Of a DNA stretch of 64,000 nucleotides, positions 16,160-28,841 are shown in pieces; position 1 is the stretch's first letter, and the number at the start of each line of letters is the position of its first letter. Below the pieces are notes generated by a model. The model worked only from the letters and a program-made list of their open reading frames with translations. It made no database searches and was not told the DNA's origin. The translations under genes and the position numbers were made by a program. Where the stretch lies: positions 3,720,001 through 3,784,000 of the forward strand of contig JAWZSP010000001.1 of the NCBI GenBank assembly GCA_034401135.1, given 5' to 3'. The DNA comes from Volutella citrinella. Taxonomy: Eukaryota; Ascomycota; Sordariomycetes; Hypocreales; Nectriaceae.

Positions 16160-19100
16160 ATCTGAAGGCTCGCGACTCGAGAGTCGACGCTCGTTCGGGG
16201 CGAACAGTCCGGCTCAGGAGAAGGGCCTGGAGATACGTTGGAAAAATCGAGGTCGAGAATGGTGATGAGTAGTGGGAAGGCTGTCAGGGCGTCAGGGCAA
16301 GAGGACGTCGATGCGGCGCGGAGGAATCAAGGCGGCTCGATCAAACGGCGGAGAAGAGCGATGCAAGGCGGCGGAGAATGGGCGTGGGTTTTGCACGGGA
16401 TAATGGTATTTTCTTATAGTTGATGGACTAGTACTATCGGAATGACGCTGACGCAGTGATCATGGAGCGGTAATCGGCAGATATGGCACGACGGTGGTCA
16501 TGGGAACTGGCGTCCTCAAGGTGAGCTCAGCAAGGTGCCGCGGCATCGGCGGAGGAGGGAGTGGAGGGGCTCTAGCTCAGGTTTCGGAGGGGTACAAAGC
16601 GCCGATGACGATGATGAACCAAGCCTTTGGGCTGGCCGTTGAGAGGGACGAGGAGTACGAGGAGGGCGGGCGAGCGTTTGAGGGAGGAAGAGGAATAAGA
16701 GAGAGGGAGGCGAAGCGAGAGGCGAGACTGGGTCGAAAGACGGCTGGGACGGTGGTGAGGATGGAATGGAAAGGAAAGGAGGGAGAAGGTGAGGAGGTGA
16801 GGACGAGTGGGAACAATGGGAGGTGATCTGGAGATGCAACGGCCACGTCGGGACCGTCTATGGCAAGCCAGAGCGAGGCACGTTTGCTGTAGGGCAGCCC
16901 GCGCCGGGGTGCGAGAGGGGGCGAGAGCTGGGCTGGACTGGGCTGGACTGCCCGGGTGGGTGGTGATGGGTGATGGTGATGCTGCTGGGACTGCAGGGAC
17001 CGGCTTGGGCAGTCAGTCAGTCCTTCTTTGTCCGTCTGCCTACTAGGCTGGCAAGCGTCTGGTAAGAGGCCGGCAAATCAAGCCAAGGCAGGTCAGGGAA
17101 AGATCCGGGCAGGTGCCTCAGCTAAGGTAAGGTAGGTGCGGTACTTCAGTAAGGCAGGGAGGTGCATTTTCCGACCGATGTTGGGGACCAGCAACACCGC
17201 TGGATGGAACACGGCGAGACGGCGATGGACATGTGGGCGTGCCATGTACTACTACTAACAGCGAGTGGGCGGGCCGGAGTGTCGTGACTCGTGAATGGGA
17301 GATGGATATGACGCCGCGGGGTACGATAACTGAACAGGACAGTGACAGGTGAGTGCATCGGACGGTGTGGAGCAAGTGGCATCCAAGCTTGCTGAGCAAG
17401 CACTCAAGCGAGCGACTGAGCCGCCAACAGGCAGGGCGGGCTTGCGGGCAGAGCATCAAGCCCACTCTGACGGCAATGTGCCGAACCGGGAGTGTCGAGC
17501 TGCCCAAGCGCAAGAGGCGACGACCGGGATGCCAGACACGGCGTAACATGCACTCTCTCCACTGCGCCGATAGAGGTTATGCGCCGCGCGGTGGCCAAGC
17601 GTCGCCCGCTATTGCGAGTCCGTTCCGTTTGGTATGTGCTCCGTGGGCAAGAGCGGGTCGCGGCAGGCGGAGGAACGAAAGAGTCGGGTGCTGAAGTTAC
17701 CTCTGTGCCAAACATAAATTTGGGCCGAGGACCCTTGGGATCCAGTATGAGACTGCGAGACTCTGTACTGAGAATGGAAGTGAGAAACCGAGCCCCGGAA
17801 GTAGACGTCCACTCAAACCCACAGGCATGGCAGGCACAGACAGTCTTCTGCTCCACTTACTGCCATACCTGGTAGTATTCATCAATCCGCACTAGTCGCA
17901 GTTTGGAGGGAGGTCACAATTCACAAAAGGCAGTTATGACCAACACCCACCTCTCGGAGGGATGGTCGCTGGCCCGACAGTGCAGGCCAGCAGCCTCAGC
18001 CAGCAATAGCCTACTACACCTCCGTTAGTGCACCACCACATCCGCAATAATTGACATCATGTCCGTGCTAACTTACCTCGTGGCTTCCAACGCAGCCAGC
18101 CAGGTCAGCCAGGTCGACTTGGTCACCATCCGCGTGCAAGCCAACGAACGCCAGCACGCAAAGCACCACGGCATTTTTGGCACGGACGCCATGACACTGC
18201 TACCAGCATGAGGTACTCTGTTTTACACCTGTAACCGCTGTAGTGCCACCTCCACAGCCAGCTCCAACTCGGACCTGTCAAGCCCACTTTTACCTCACCA
18301 TCACATCACCTCCGTCTCACTCCCTGCGGCTGTCTGGGCTCTCTGTTCGTCGTCGTCCTCCAGCTAGAGCGTGCGTGTGCGTGTGCACCAGGCCAGAGCC
18401 ACTTTCAGCTCCCGACGTAAACGAAATGGGAAGACGGAGGCCGTGAGCCTGTGCGACCAAACCGCAATCGGCTGTCGGTTGGCGATCCACCTCGACGGAG
18501 CGGGTACGGGAGACGGAGGGCGGTCCTCTCTGCGACTCCCGTCCGCAATCGTGTGTTAACTCCACTGCTTCCCAAAATCAGCAGCGAGCCGTCGACTGGT
18601 CGGAACTTCACCACCCGAGGAATCTCCAGAGGGCCCAAACGGGGCTTTCGGCTGGGCCAAGGACTAGAAGAGTCATGTGGCGGCGCCTGCATTGGCCAAA
18701 ACCGTGCAGCAGCAGCACCATCTGTACTGTCGGCGCCAGCCTCTCGCGACGCAGTCAGCTGAATCTGACGACCCAGCCAAGGCCATGCGACCAACCAACC
18801 ACGCACGACATGGGAGCACCGTACCCTTGGAAGCGCCCGGTCTTTATTTGAGCAGGCAAGCAAGCCCCCAAACCAGTCACCACCCACCAACACCTTTCAG
18901 CATTCGTGCGTCTTCAAATAGCCAGGCCTGGACGCCAGGTGAGCCAGGGAAAAAAGAAATGAAAAAAGAGAGAAAGTTGACTGGTCTGTCTGCCCCAACT
19001 GTGTTCTGGCGGCTGCCAGAACCGTGTGTCCACAGTACAGTGGGAGCATTCCACCTCGCCGCCGCCTCATCATGACACGAAGGCCCCAGTAGGCATGATC

Positions 19101-20467
19101 ATCATGTGAGCCTGGTATCACCCCTCGCCTGTCCGTTTCTCCACTCGTCGCCCTCCAGCCTGGCCAAGGGAAAGCCATGGAAATTGCACGACAAGAAAAA
19201 TTGAAAAAGGAAAAAAAGAAATGAACGCAAACAAAATCATGCACACTCCCGTCTGCTGTTCACTAGCAGGCATGAAGATGCATCTTGCCTTCACCTACCG
19301 GCCGCCTCTCTCAGCCCAACTCCCAATTCAGGTAGCCTTTCTCAGCTCAGCCATTCGCATTCCCGCCCGCCCACACGCTCCTCTCCAGGCGCTCTTCGCC
19401 CGCCATCGGCTTCTGCCCTTCAGCCCCCGGGTTCACAGCCTTTACTCCAGTTCTGGCTGTGGGCTCGGACATCATGCAAACGCAATAGCCCTAGGTAAAC
19501 AAGTCGACCGTATCCGTTGCCGGCGTTTCGAGAAGCGGTCGTCGTCTTCCCTGTCGGTTCTCCCTGGCGGTGCCGAAGCAGAGTCAAGTTGCTCGAAGCG
19601 CTGCAGAGTGAAGTCACCACAGCAAATCCCATGTATTTTTCGTAGTCCTGGTGTATACATATCAGCAGTAGGTAGGCTATCGCAACTCGTATATGCGCCG
19701 TAGTTGGCATCTGTCATGGCCTGCCTACATATATGCAACTACCCGCAGAAGCCTTTCAGGCGACCGCCGAGCGTGAGATGACTGGTGACGCGTCTCTCTC
19801 TCTGCCTGCCGTCAACTCTGTATCATTTGCAATACCATGAATTGAAACCTTAGCTGAGGGCTATGGCGTAGTTTCTGATCCATGATTGTGTCAGCAACCC
19901 CAATGAAGAGTATGCAACTCGAGGCTGATCCGGGAACGGTTCATGTCATCTCAGCGGACCATAGATATATCTAGATATATATCCATGCCACAACCACCGG
20001 CACCAAATAAAGCAGCTGCTTGCTAATCTACGCGTGCTCATTGGACTTCGTCAAAGTCCGTAGAGTTTGACCTGGAAAGCGAAAGAAGGCAACACAATAT
20101 AAGTAAGTTGCGCAGACTTCGACTGCTCCTCTGCCCGCGCCTGCAGAACGCGATGCGGGAGGAGCATGTATTGCCAGATGGACATGTTGTTGCCTCTTCA
20201 ATTCTTTCTTATCGTTGGTTTAGGTACGAATTGAGTTTAAATACAGAAATTTCTGGCCCGTTGTCGCAGCAGCGCACATGCGCGGCTGCCAGTCAACCAT
20301 GCTGGATGGAAGTATCATGATTCTAGCAATAAATAAGTAGCCATGGGTCCCTCGTTTCGTTTAGAGAATTATTCCCAGCCATGTCGGCCTTGGACCACTC
20401 ATGTGTATGATGGGGTGAGTACGTTTGGAACGGCATAGACCGCGCTCTGCCGATGCATGTTCTAACC
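16160..20467. other. Long intergenic region (4.3 kb) between the RING gene and APC2
   Basis: Both flanking genes are on the minus strand, so this holds the RING gene promoter and the APC2 3' flank. Several 60-160-codon frames overlap each other on both strands, but none has a domain, plausible splice partners or a conserved motif. Low-complexity spots include gctggactgg-type repeats near 16929 and an AT-rich atatatctagatatatat palindrome near 19968-19985. No tRNA was recognised. Confidence 0.5.
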
Positions 20468-23056
20468 TCATTTCTTCGGGAGACGATACTTGCCGCCGAC
20501 AAGCTCCAACTCATTCCCAGCCACTTTGTCGCCTAAAAATTCCTGGAGCTCTTCGTTACTCCAGTGACAGCCACCTGCGACCAGCATCTTCATCATCATG
20601 GCGATCTGACCGAGAGGCATCATCGGCGCCGAGTTGGTCAACATTCCCACGATGAATTTCCAATAGACGTCACGTCGCTCTGCCTCCTTATCATCCACCG
20701 GCTTCGTCTTCCGTGGCGATGTCTGGCCGCCGTCTTCTGCGCCTTCAATACCCCTGGAATCCTGCTCTTGCGCAGCTGCAGCAGGGTCGTCTAGACGTTC
20801 CATCACGACAAATGTCTGGCTGCTGATCTCGCGCAGCACTCGCTTGCCGACCCAGTATTTCAAAGCAAGCTCCAAGAGGTCTTCATCAATCATGAGTTTG
20901 GCCCATATATCGTTAAAAGTCCGCTGCTGGGGGCGTGTCTGGGCATCGGCCCCATCGTCATCCTGAAACTCGTAAATCACGGCCGCTTCGTAGGCCTTGC
21001 ACTCCACTTCCAGCGACCGATCCTCGAAGTCGAGCTTGACATGCGCCGAGCCAAGGCCGTCAAGCCAAGAAAGTTTCCGCGATGACTTGAGCTCTTCAAA
21101 GCCCTGCTCATATTGCTCTTGGATCTTTGCAATGGGCGTCGGCACCTTGAAGGGCTCCTTTGTGAGACTGGGCCAGAATAGTCGTGACAAGATCTTTGTG
21201 TGATAGCTCAGTCCGCCAGCAGCGGATTCAAGAGTTGGCCCGAGGCTCTTGTTGAGAATAGCGTCAACACGCTTCGAGTCGTGAATGTCCTTCATCATGA
21301 CATCGCAGTTCTGAAGAGCATTCTCGCCAAATCGCTTCTTCAGGAGACTGAGAACCTTGGTTTCCTGGATGAAAGTAGTCTGACTAGAAAGGAGTCTTTC
21401 GGCCAAGATGAGTTGGAATTCTTTGATGAAAATGTCCTGTGAACCAAGGGCATTGATCAAGGTGCCAATGACATCTTCGCTCTTGGGGCGCTTGTAGTTC
21501 ACGCCTGCGTCTACCGGATCAGGCACCCAGGCCATGTCAGCCCAGTCCAGGTCCTCGTCGTCTGTGGGCCGTCGATGTTGCTGTGAGGCTGCGCTCAGCA
21601 GGGGCGCGAGTTCAACCAACTTGGTCTTCCCCCCATCTGGGTCGGTGTCGGCTGGATTCGACAATAGTCCGGTCACTACGATGCGTATCGCATCATCCCT
21701 CTGGCAGAGGTAGAGCTGCAGAGCATGCACAACTCGATCGAGTAAGACTTTCGAAGGATCCAATGCATGGAATGTCCGAATCATTGAAATATAGGTCTGC
21801 AATATCTCCAGCGTAGACCGCCCAGGATGTAATAGTCGCTGTTGCAGGGTGAGCGAGAATGTGTCGGTTAGTTGGAGACGGCGTTGTGGTGATGTAACAG
21901 CCAGTCGAAGGTCTTCGACCCCCCCTTTGCTCCTGGGCCAGGCTAATGCAATGTCAAAGAGCTCTTGGATCCGAAGTCTCGCTAAGCGCCCGATGGCGAT
22001 GTCTTTCCAGCACTCCACATCATTCCAGGCAATGTGGGTGTCGAGGCGGCTGAAGACTTCCACGGCAAGACGGCCATAGTGATTCTCAACCCAGTCTGAC
22101 AGATGTGCAACACAGCCGGCATGGGCTGATGTTGATAGAGCGGCAGCATGAGCTGCTTGCCACTCGCCCGCGTATGAAGCGTGGATAAACTCTGACATAC
22201 ATGAATCCATGATTTCGGCGAAGAGGATATGGAACTTCTCGCCGGCTAGGCCGACATTACGAAGCGACTCCAAAAGGTTGAGAATGTCTTGTCTTGCCCT
22301 TCCGGCGCGGCCATCTTCGATGGGTTCCCATGCCCGCGAATCTACAGGTTGCTTGCTGCGGGCTCCTAGAGCTGTCCGAACCAAGCTGTTGAGAACACTT
22401 TGGAGGGCAGAGGATAGTCCTTGTGTCACCGAGTTCCCGACAAGGGCGTGCAGGTCACGGCGAAACGTGGAGACGGCAGACTCAGCGGTCGCATCGTCCC
22501 TGAAGCCTCGGACGATGATGGAAAGGCCGTAGTGGTACTGGCGATGTGCTGCCTCTAGAGTCGATATGCTAGCTAACAGCACCTGGGTATGGCTGCCCTG
22601 GCTGGCACAGACTGACAGCAAGGGCACGACATGGTGAACAAAGTGCTGGCGGACCTGCTGGGTGTGCCGCAACAGGATGTCCTCGGTATGGTGCGCTTGT
22701 GGCAGGGCAGTGCCGGGGTAGAGCACCAGGGCCAGAGCATTGCTGAACTCGGCATCGCCCTCTTGCGACTCTGGGCCTAGGGTGCCAAAAGAGTCCTCGA
22801 TGGCAACTGAAGAGGGCAGTTGGATGCGAGAAGTCACGGCATGCCACGCACGATCCCACCTCACCTGGTCGTTGACATGATGGCCCAGCAGAGAAGGAGA
22901 CGGGCCAAGCAGCGCAGCAGGAGAACCAAACGCAGCGCCCGGTTGCGTGGCGGGGGCGACGGGCGTAGAACGGGGCGTCGGCTGCGAGAAGTCGGTCTGG
23001 AAGACGGACCGAAACAGCTTCTGCTTGCGCGCCTTGTGCCGTGATACGGTGGTCAT
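20468..23056 (-). CDS. apc2: Anaphase-promoting complex subunit 2 (cullin-like APC2)
   Basis: A single open frame of 862 codons from the ATG at 23056. APC2 is the cullin scaffold of the APC/C ubiquitin ligase. It binds the RING subunit APC11 and drives mitotic exit by cyclin and securin destruction in the nucleus. The middle and C-terminal parts carry the cullin homology region (LAERLLSSQTTFIQETKVLS, LLKKRFGENALQNCDVMMKD, SKRVDAILN) and the C-terminal winged-helix APC2 domain (FIVGMLTNSAPMMPLGQIA, MMMKMLVAGGCHWSNEEL, ending KYRLPKK). The frame stays open 89 codons further upstream to an ATG at 23323, but that extension is His/Arg/Pro-rich without family features. I therefore prefer the Met before TTVSRHKARKQKLF. 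No intron is needed. The next genes lie more than 4 kb away on both sides. Confidence 0.94.
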   Translation of the reverse strand: MTTVSRHKARKQKLFRSVFQTDFSQPTPRSTPVAPATQPGAAFGSPAALLGPSPSLLGHHVNDQVRWDRAWHAVTSRIQLPSSVAIEDSFGTLGPESQEGDAEFSNALALVLYPGTALPQAHHTEDILLRHTQQVRQHFVHHVVPLLSVCASQGSHTQVLLASISTLEAAHRQYHYGLSIIVRGFRDDATAESAVSTFRRDLHALVGNSVTQGLSSALQSVLNSLVRTALGARSKQPVDSRAWEPIEDGRAGRARQDILNLLESLRNVGLAGEKFHILFAEIMDSCMSEFIHASYAGEWQAAHAAALSTSAHAGCVAHLSDWVENHYGRLAVEVFSRLDTHIAWNDVECWKDIAIGRLARLRIQELFDIALAWPRSKGGVEDLRLAVTSPQRRLQLTDTFSLTLQQRLLHPGRSTLEILQTYISMIRTFHALDPSKVLLDRVVHALQLYLCQRDDAIRIVVTGLLSNPADTDPDGGKTKLVELAPLLSAASQQHRRPTDDEDLDWADMAWVPDPVDAGVNYKRPKSEDVIGTLINALGSQDIFIKEFQLILAERLLSSQTTFIQETKVLSLLKKRFGENALQNCDVMMKDIHDSKRVDAILNKSLGPTLESAAGGLSYHTKILSRLFWPSLTKEPFKVPTPIAKIQEQYEQGFEELKSSRKLSWLDGLGSAHVKLDFEDRSLEVECKAYEAAVIYEFQDDDGADAQTRPQQRTFNDIWAKLMIDEDLLELALKYWVGKRVLREISSQTFVVMERLDDPAAAAQEQDSRGIEGAEDGGQTSPRKTKPVDDKEAERRDVYWKFIVGMLTNSAPMMPLGQIAMMMKMLVAGGCHWSNEELQEFLGDKVAGNELELVGGKYRLPKK

Positions 23057-23323
23057 GATGGTGAGCACAGGCGCGGGCGCATGGCTGAGCCGCGTCGGGG
23101 TGCGCGACTCGATGAAGGTGTCGATGGGCGACGATGAGTTAGTTCCTACTGGGGGCTGCGTTTGTTTGGGGGCTGTCACCGTTTGGCGATGGCGACGGCG
23201 ATGGCGATGCACACAGATCGCGCGTTTGTTGTGGTTGGTTGCCGTGTCGGGATTGGTGGGGTGGCCCAGGGGCTTAGCTAAGTTGTCAAACTGGGAAATC
23301 GCCGCGACGCAGCAACTTGGCAC

Positions 23324-26300
23324 TTGCCGCGCGCCCTACCCATTTCCCCCCGAGGCCAAGACAATTTTACCAAGCGAAAGCGAAGCTGCTAGAGTGCGGG
23401 GGATAGTCTACGTCGCATCCGGCAGTTCGCGAGACAATAACCAGCGCCAGCGGTTTCGGATGCTGGGACACTTTGGCTTTTGAGCGCGCGCGCGCTCGTC
23501 AAGAAGCCCCTCGTGTGAGTGAAGCAGCGAGACACGAGCGCAAGCGTGAGCGCGAGGGCCGCGCCATGTGCGACCACTGCGCGCTTAGAGGTTCGTGCGT
23601 CAAATGAAACGCTGGTTAAGCGCGGCTGCAGCGTCGAGGCCGCTTAGTGCGGCAGTGGCATGCGGCCGAACCCGCCATTCAGAGGCGGCTACTGCCACGG
23701 GGACAGCCAATTGCGAGAGCCGGACCAAAAGTCGAGCGGTGGTGGGGTGGAGGGGTAGAGAGGGGGGGTGCAGCCAACACCCTGGCCATGTCTTGCGAGC
23801 CAGTTTGCGAGCGTTGCGTGGGGGCCGCAGCCTGATAGGTGCGAGCAGTCGTTGGCAGGGGTCCCAGGTTGCAGAGCTCCTCTTTCAAGTGCGGGGCTTG
23901 GAAAGCACACATCCAGGAACAGCCTGACTGCTACTGGTGGGGATACATGATTCATTTAAAGTGGAATGGCCTGTATATATAGCAATGGCATCTCACGCGC
24001 TTCCTAATCTGGGGATGGGGTGGCCTTTCCATTCAGAGGTGGGTGTTGTTTGCTGCTCAGTGCTCACCGCGTCCGAGGAAACGGGATGAGGGGAGATGAG
24101 GAGTGGGTAATCCGGTCTGGAGACGAAAATGCAGATGAAGATGCGACGCAAGGCAATGCCCTCTATGTGGTCGATGCCCACGACCCGAGAGAGCGGCCCT
24201 TGGGAGGAAGGGGGTGTGACTGTGACTGTGACTGTGCGACTATGACTCTGGCATTGAGAGCACTGCCAACGTCAGCCCCCCAGCGCAAGGGACTCCACCT
24301 CTGCATACCTGGGAACCAGTGAGGCTTCAATGGTGCCTGGTTTGGGTTGCATATGTTGGTGATGGTAAGTGACAAATGTCATCACTACCTAGGAAAAGAG
24401 GGACCTCAACCCCAAAAATATGCGACAGCCGTGTCTGACGCGGTGAAACCTATACCAATCACTGCCCCGCTTACTGCATACATCAGCCTGGCGATCCGCG
24501 TATAGTGAGGCCTATTCCTGGCCAATTGACCCCGATTACTTGATTTCACCACTATCAGCAGGCAAGGACCGAGGGTAGTAGTCATCTCAGCGCTCCGGGG
24601 TTTGTGCGTTTAGTGCCCAATGGCTTAGCAGTCACAGCCGGGGGCTTGGTCGGAAGACACTCGCCTCAAATCTCCTTTAATATAATTTTGCATTCCCTCT
24701 TACTGCCAATTTTCCCTCATCCATGCCCCTCTGTCTTTTCTGATTGCGTCTCTGCGCATATAAGGGAGGCGTTGGGCGATCTGTAGCACTGTAGCAGCAG
24801 AGCCCCGTGCGGTTCCGCCTCACCCGGCTGGTGTTTCCACCAGCGAGAGATTAGACAAGATGGGAATGGAGAACTACGATTGGACGCTGTACGACTCGAC
24901 TTTATAGTGCGATTGCCGGTTGGGGACTTTTAACCAAAGGAACCGTGGACTTAACTCTTTTTCTCCGCCCCACCAAGGTGATTGAGTGTCGGACGAGGCG
25001 GGAGCCTTCGAACCACCCACTCTCGTCCCTAGCCTCGCCTCATGGCGCGACAACCGACGAGGGCGAGCCCAGATCTGGCGACTTCGTGGGGGGGAGCGCT
25101 AGCCCACGTGCACTGGCGACTGCTGAAGAGACGACGTCGTACACTGGCGCGTGAGCGAGTTTCGGGAAATCGCCCTAAGAGGGCGGAGGAGGCTGGGGAG
25201 GCCGCGGAGGGTAGTTTGACGACAGAAAAGAAGGATCTTGTTCCCTCTATCAGCGGTGACGTCTACGATCACCGACGATGCCCTCTCTGCAGCTCCGAGT
25301 CAAATGCATCACCGAAAGTGAGCTGCTGTCTGACAGGGCTACTAAAAAAAACCAAAAAAACCCCCAATTGGTAGGACAAGTCAGCAGGATGATGGGGAAA
25401 CCATGGTAAAGATCAAACAAGCAGGGAGGCGGGATGGACTCACACGACCCTCTTTCTGTAAGCTGGCCCAGTCCTAAGGTAAGGGTACCTGAGTATAGGT
25501 ACCTGACCGATGGTCCCGCATGCCGAAGCACCAGCGTTCGTCCCCTCCAAATCCTGACCGCCCGCTCGGCCGTTGCGGGGCGAACCTCCGGGCCCGTCAA
25601 CTCGTCAAGACAATTTGAACCCCGGTCGACCCGTCACCCAGAATCTGGAAGGCGGGTACAGTTGCAAACACTTCCGACTAGTCAACTAATTAATTATCCC
25701 AATGCTTGAATTAGCAGCTGTACCCCCCACCCCAGCCGCCAGAATCGCCCAACATAGCTTGGAGCACCTGGAGACTTGTACTGAGGTGCCTAATAAGTTG
25801 GGCCCGGGTCAAGGATGTCAGTACTAGTGTCGTCCGTCATCGGCTGTCCCGCCCTCATCCGCTCCAAGGCCCTTTTGCCTTGACGGAGTACCTTGGGTGC
25901 CCACTGGACTGGGCTATCACCCGTTGAATCCACGGCAGAGGGGAACACCGGCTGTTGGGGTGCCCACTGGTCCACTGTATTGCAGAGCAGATGCTGGTCG
26001 CTCGGTCTTTTGCTTTTCATAAAGCATCCGATCCAATCTCGCGGAGGCCCAAAACCCTGGCCCTGGCCCTGGTATGAAGAGCTTGGTTGTATCCCGGCTG
26101 GGCTTCATCTCTCTTCACTGCACATTCCTGGAACCAGCCATGCCCGCCCCCATAGCACGTTGTGCGCCTCCACCTAGCCCTCTGATACCTCCTCAGTCGG
26201 CTCCAGACGGCTGTCGCTGGCTCCTCGTCTTTATCTTTTATCATCATGGGGCGATGGCCCATCTATACATCCGGCATTTTCCCATTTCCGGGAGTCCTAT

Positions 26301-28841
26301 AGGCCGTCATCTCCCGTTCCCGCTCTGATTCCACCCCTGATGTTACCTCACAAGGGTGGCTGGATAACATGTTGCTTGCTTGACAGAATACTCCACACAA
26401 AGGTCGGTCTGTGTAGAGTAGTACTGGTAGTAATTAATAGTCTGAAGAATGCTGTTTAGGAAGGTGACGGCAGGGCAGCATGAACCATGTGCAGCGTTCA
26501 AGCATCTATTGCCCGGCTGTGGTGTGTCAGGACTCAGACGTCGCGAAGCAGCCAATGTGCATCCTCCCACAACCCCAGAGCTCTTTTTCATTGCCACGAT
26601 GTAGCCTTGCTGTCGTTGACCCGAGCAGACAATGAACTGTAGGGAGGAGGGTGCACATGGGCCCAAAATCATTGGCAACTTCATCCATGACATGCGCTAG
26701 AGGCGGACAGTTGTGTTCAGGCCTTTGGAGACGCGTGCAAGTCCAACGGCGCTCAATTGGGCGACAACATTCACGGTTTTCCTAAACCAGACTGCTCGTG
26801 GTGCCTGGCGTCGATCCGATCCCCAACGCCCCTGTGCCGTCGTTACGCTAGGGCACCATTGTGGCCAGTACTGGACGAAGCTGCACCATCTCGTCGGGTT
26901 GGGTGGCCACCAGGTGCGAGCAGGAAACAAGAAGACGAACAACTGCATCAGTGTAGTAGAATGGGCCACTGCGTCTGCGGCAGGGAGGTGCAGATCCTGC
27001 TCGGGCTGCCCGTCGGGAGGCTCAGTTGTCGCCGATAGTCGTCGATACTCGCAAACCTAGTCGCACATCTTGCTGCGCCCGAGCATGGAGGATATCAATC
27101 TACTACGTATGTGTGCAGACACGCGGGCGAGAAGGGGTGGAGCACCGGAGTACATGACCCGCGTACTTGGCCGCAGGTTGCTGGACATGGACATAAACAT
27201 GGGGAGCTCGCCGACTCGCGTGTCTTTGGGCATCGAGTCGCGGGGCTCACATTCTCGAACCCGGCACCGCCCCTTGACTTCTGCGAAGCGGCTGTCTGTT
27301 TGCTCCTCGACGAGTTCAGCCCTCGGCTGAGGTTGTGGCTGTTCGGTTTCAAAAGTCGACCTCTGCAGGTTCCTGGCGATATCACCTGCCGCAGCATTCC
27401 ATCTTGTTTAGCAACCCCCCGGACCCCGGCTATGGTTGGGCACGTGCTGTCGATTGGGTGGGAGGGGAAAGAGCGCAGCCCTTGTTGAAGAACTGGTGCT
27501 GTGAAGATGGGAAGATATGCGTATGGGATGGCATGGGATGGCATGGAACGGGTATGGGATGGTCTGTCCTGCTCCTGCTAGCCTAATTAGCCAGTGTCAC
27601 TGTCTCTCACTCGCAGCAACTTGTTTGCAAGAGCGACCCAGGCACAGTGACGCACGTGCGCCTGGGTCCTGGTCTCCCGTCATACCAGCCTGTCCCTGTC
27701 CCTGTCGTCGACACAAATGGTGCTTGCAATCTGCAATCGGGGGACACAGCCTACAGCTGGACCACTCAGCGTCGCAACCCACAGCTGCAAACTACACCAC
27801 CCATCCCTGACCGTTGCCTGCCACCCCCGCTGCTATTTGTGGCGAGGCTGTGTGCACTGGAGCAGGCCGGGGTGGGCTTGCTTGCCGCGACGATCATTCC
27901 AGCGTCCAACGTGCGCTGTACGCTGTGCGCTGTGCGCTGTGCGCTGTGCGCTGTGCGCTGTGCGCTGTGCCCTGCAGTCGGCACCTAACCAGCCAACGGC
28001 ATGCCCCCAACAGTCTGGGGCATCCCATCCCCCGTCCGGCGCCATGCACCAGCGGCTTGTTTCAGATTTATGCGTGGTTCGATTGTTGCAGCCCCCAATC
28101 GCATACTAGTCCCTGCTTACACTCAGACACTACCGAGAACTCACCTCAGACTCTCTCAGAGACACACCCACCACGCATAGTATGGGACAAACAGGCTGGG
28201 GGAACGAGATGAGGGAGGCTATGCAAGGCCCAGCGAGGTGCAGGTGGCAGCTTCGGTCACAAAAAAGAAAGAAAGTCACATTGGTTTGGGGTCAGATCAA
28301 AGTATTGAGAGCATTGCATCTTGTTGTCTATTGACTGGCAGCCTGTTCGGAGCCGCTTCATCCTCGCCCGTGTCCATCAAGCGATTGTAGGAAAAGACGT
28401 AGGAAAATTACCGGAGAGCCGGCGGGTATGATGCAGAAGAGACAATATACACAAAAATCCCGACCAAATAGAAAAACAAGATTGCGTTCAAAATCAATGC
28501 AGAGTCCCCCTCGGCCCCGAGTGAGCACTTCAATGCTCGGGGCCCTTCCATCGTTCCCGTCATGCTCGCATCAAATCAGAAAAATCAGTCATCCATCCCA
28601 TAAATGCCTTTTGTAAAGCCGTAACCCAAGCGAGGTGGGGAAAAATGTAGAAGAAGCGAAGATGCCAAAAAATGGAGTTAAAGCACCAAAGAATTCAAGG
28701 CCTTTGCCGGAAACAGTGTTGTCGCATGCGCCTCTCTTGCCCCTGTATGATTGCGCCGAAATAGAATGTGGTACATTTTGTTGAAGGAAATGCCCATCGT
28801 CTTTGTAATTGTCACGATTGGGTTGTGTTCTCGCGCCCACC
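23324..28841. other. Long intergenic region (5.5 kb) between APC2 and the C2H2 factor
   Basis: No supported gene. It holds the APC2 promoter (about 23057-24000) and the 3' flank of the C2H2 gene. Minor simple repeats are visible: tgtgac units near 24215-24232, atgggatggc units near 27522-27562, and the heptamer array at 27913-27968. Reading frames of up to 150 codons overlap one another in several frames and have no recognisable motif. No transposase or reverse-transcriptase remnant was seen. Confidence 0.5.
27913..27968. repeat. Heptanucleotide tandem array (gcgctgt)8
   Basis: Eight consecutive 7-bp units gcgctgt; the second copy differs only in its first base (a for g). The array is intergenic. 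Because the unit is not a multiple of three, it makes repetitive Cys/Ala/Val/Arg peptides in every frame, which explains the odd short frames overlapping it. Confidence 0.95.

Noticed and set aside
17404..17856. 150-codon minus-strand frame between the RING gene and APC2
   Set aside because: No domain, no plausible splice partners, overlapping frames on both strands and composition typical of GC-rich non-coding DNA.
27717..28212. Cys/Ala/Val/Arg-repeat peptides around 27.9 kb
   Set aside because: They are produced by the heptanucleotide array read in successive frames.
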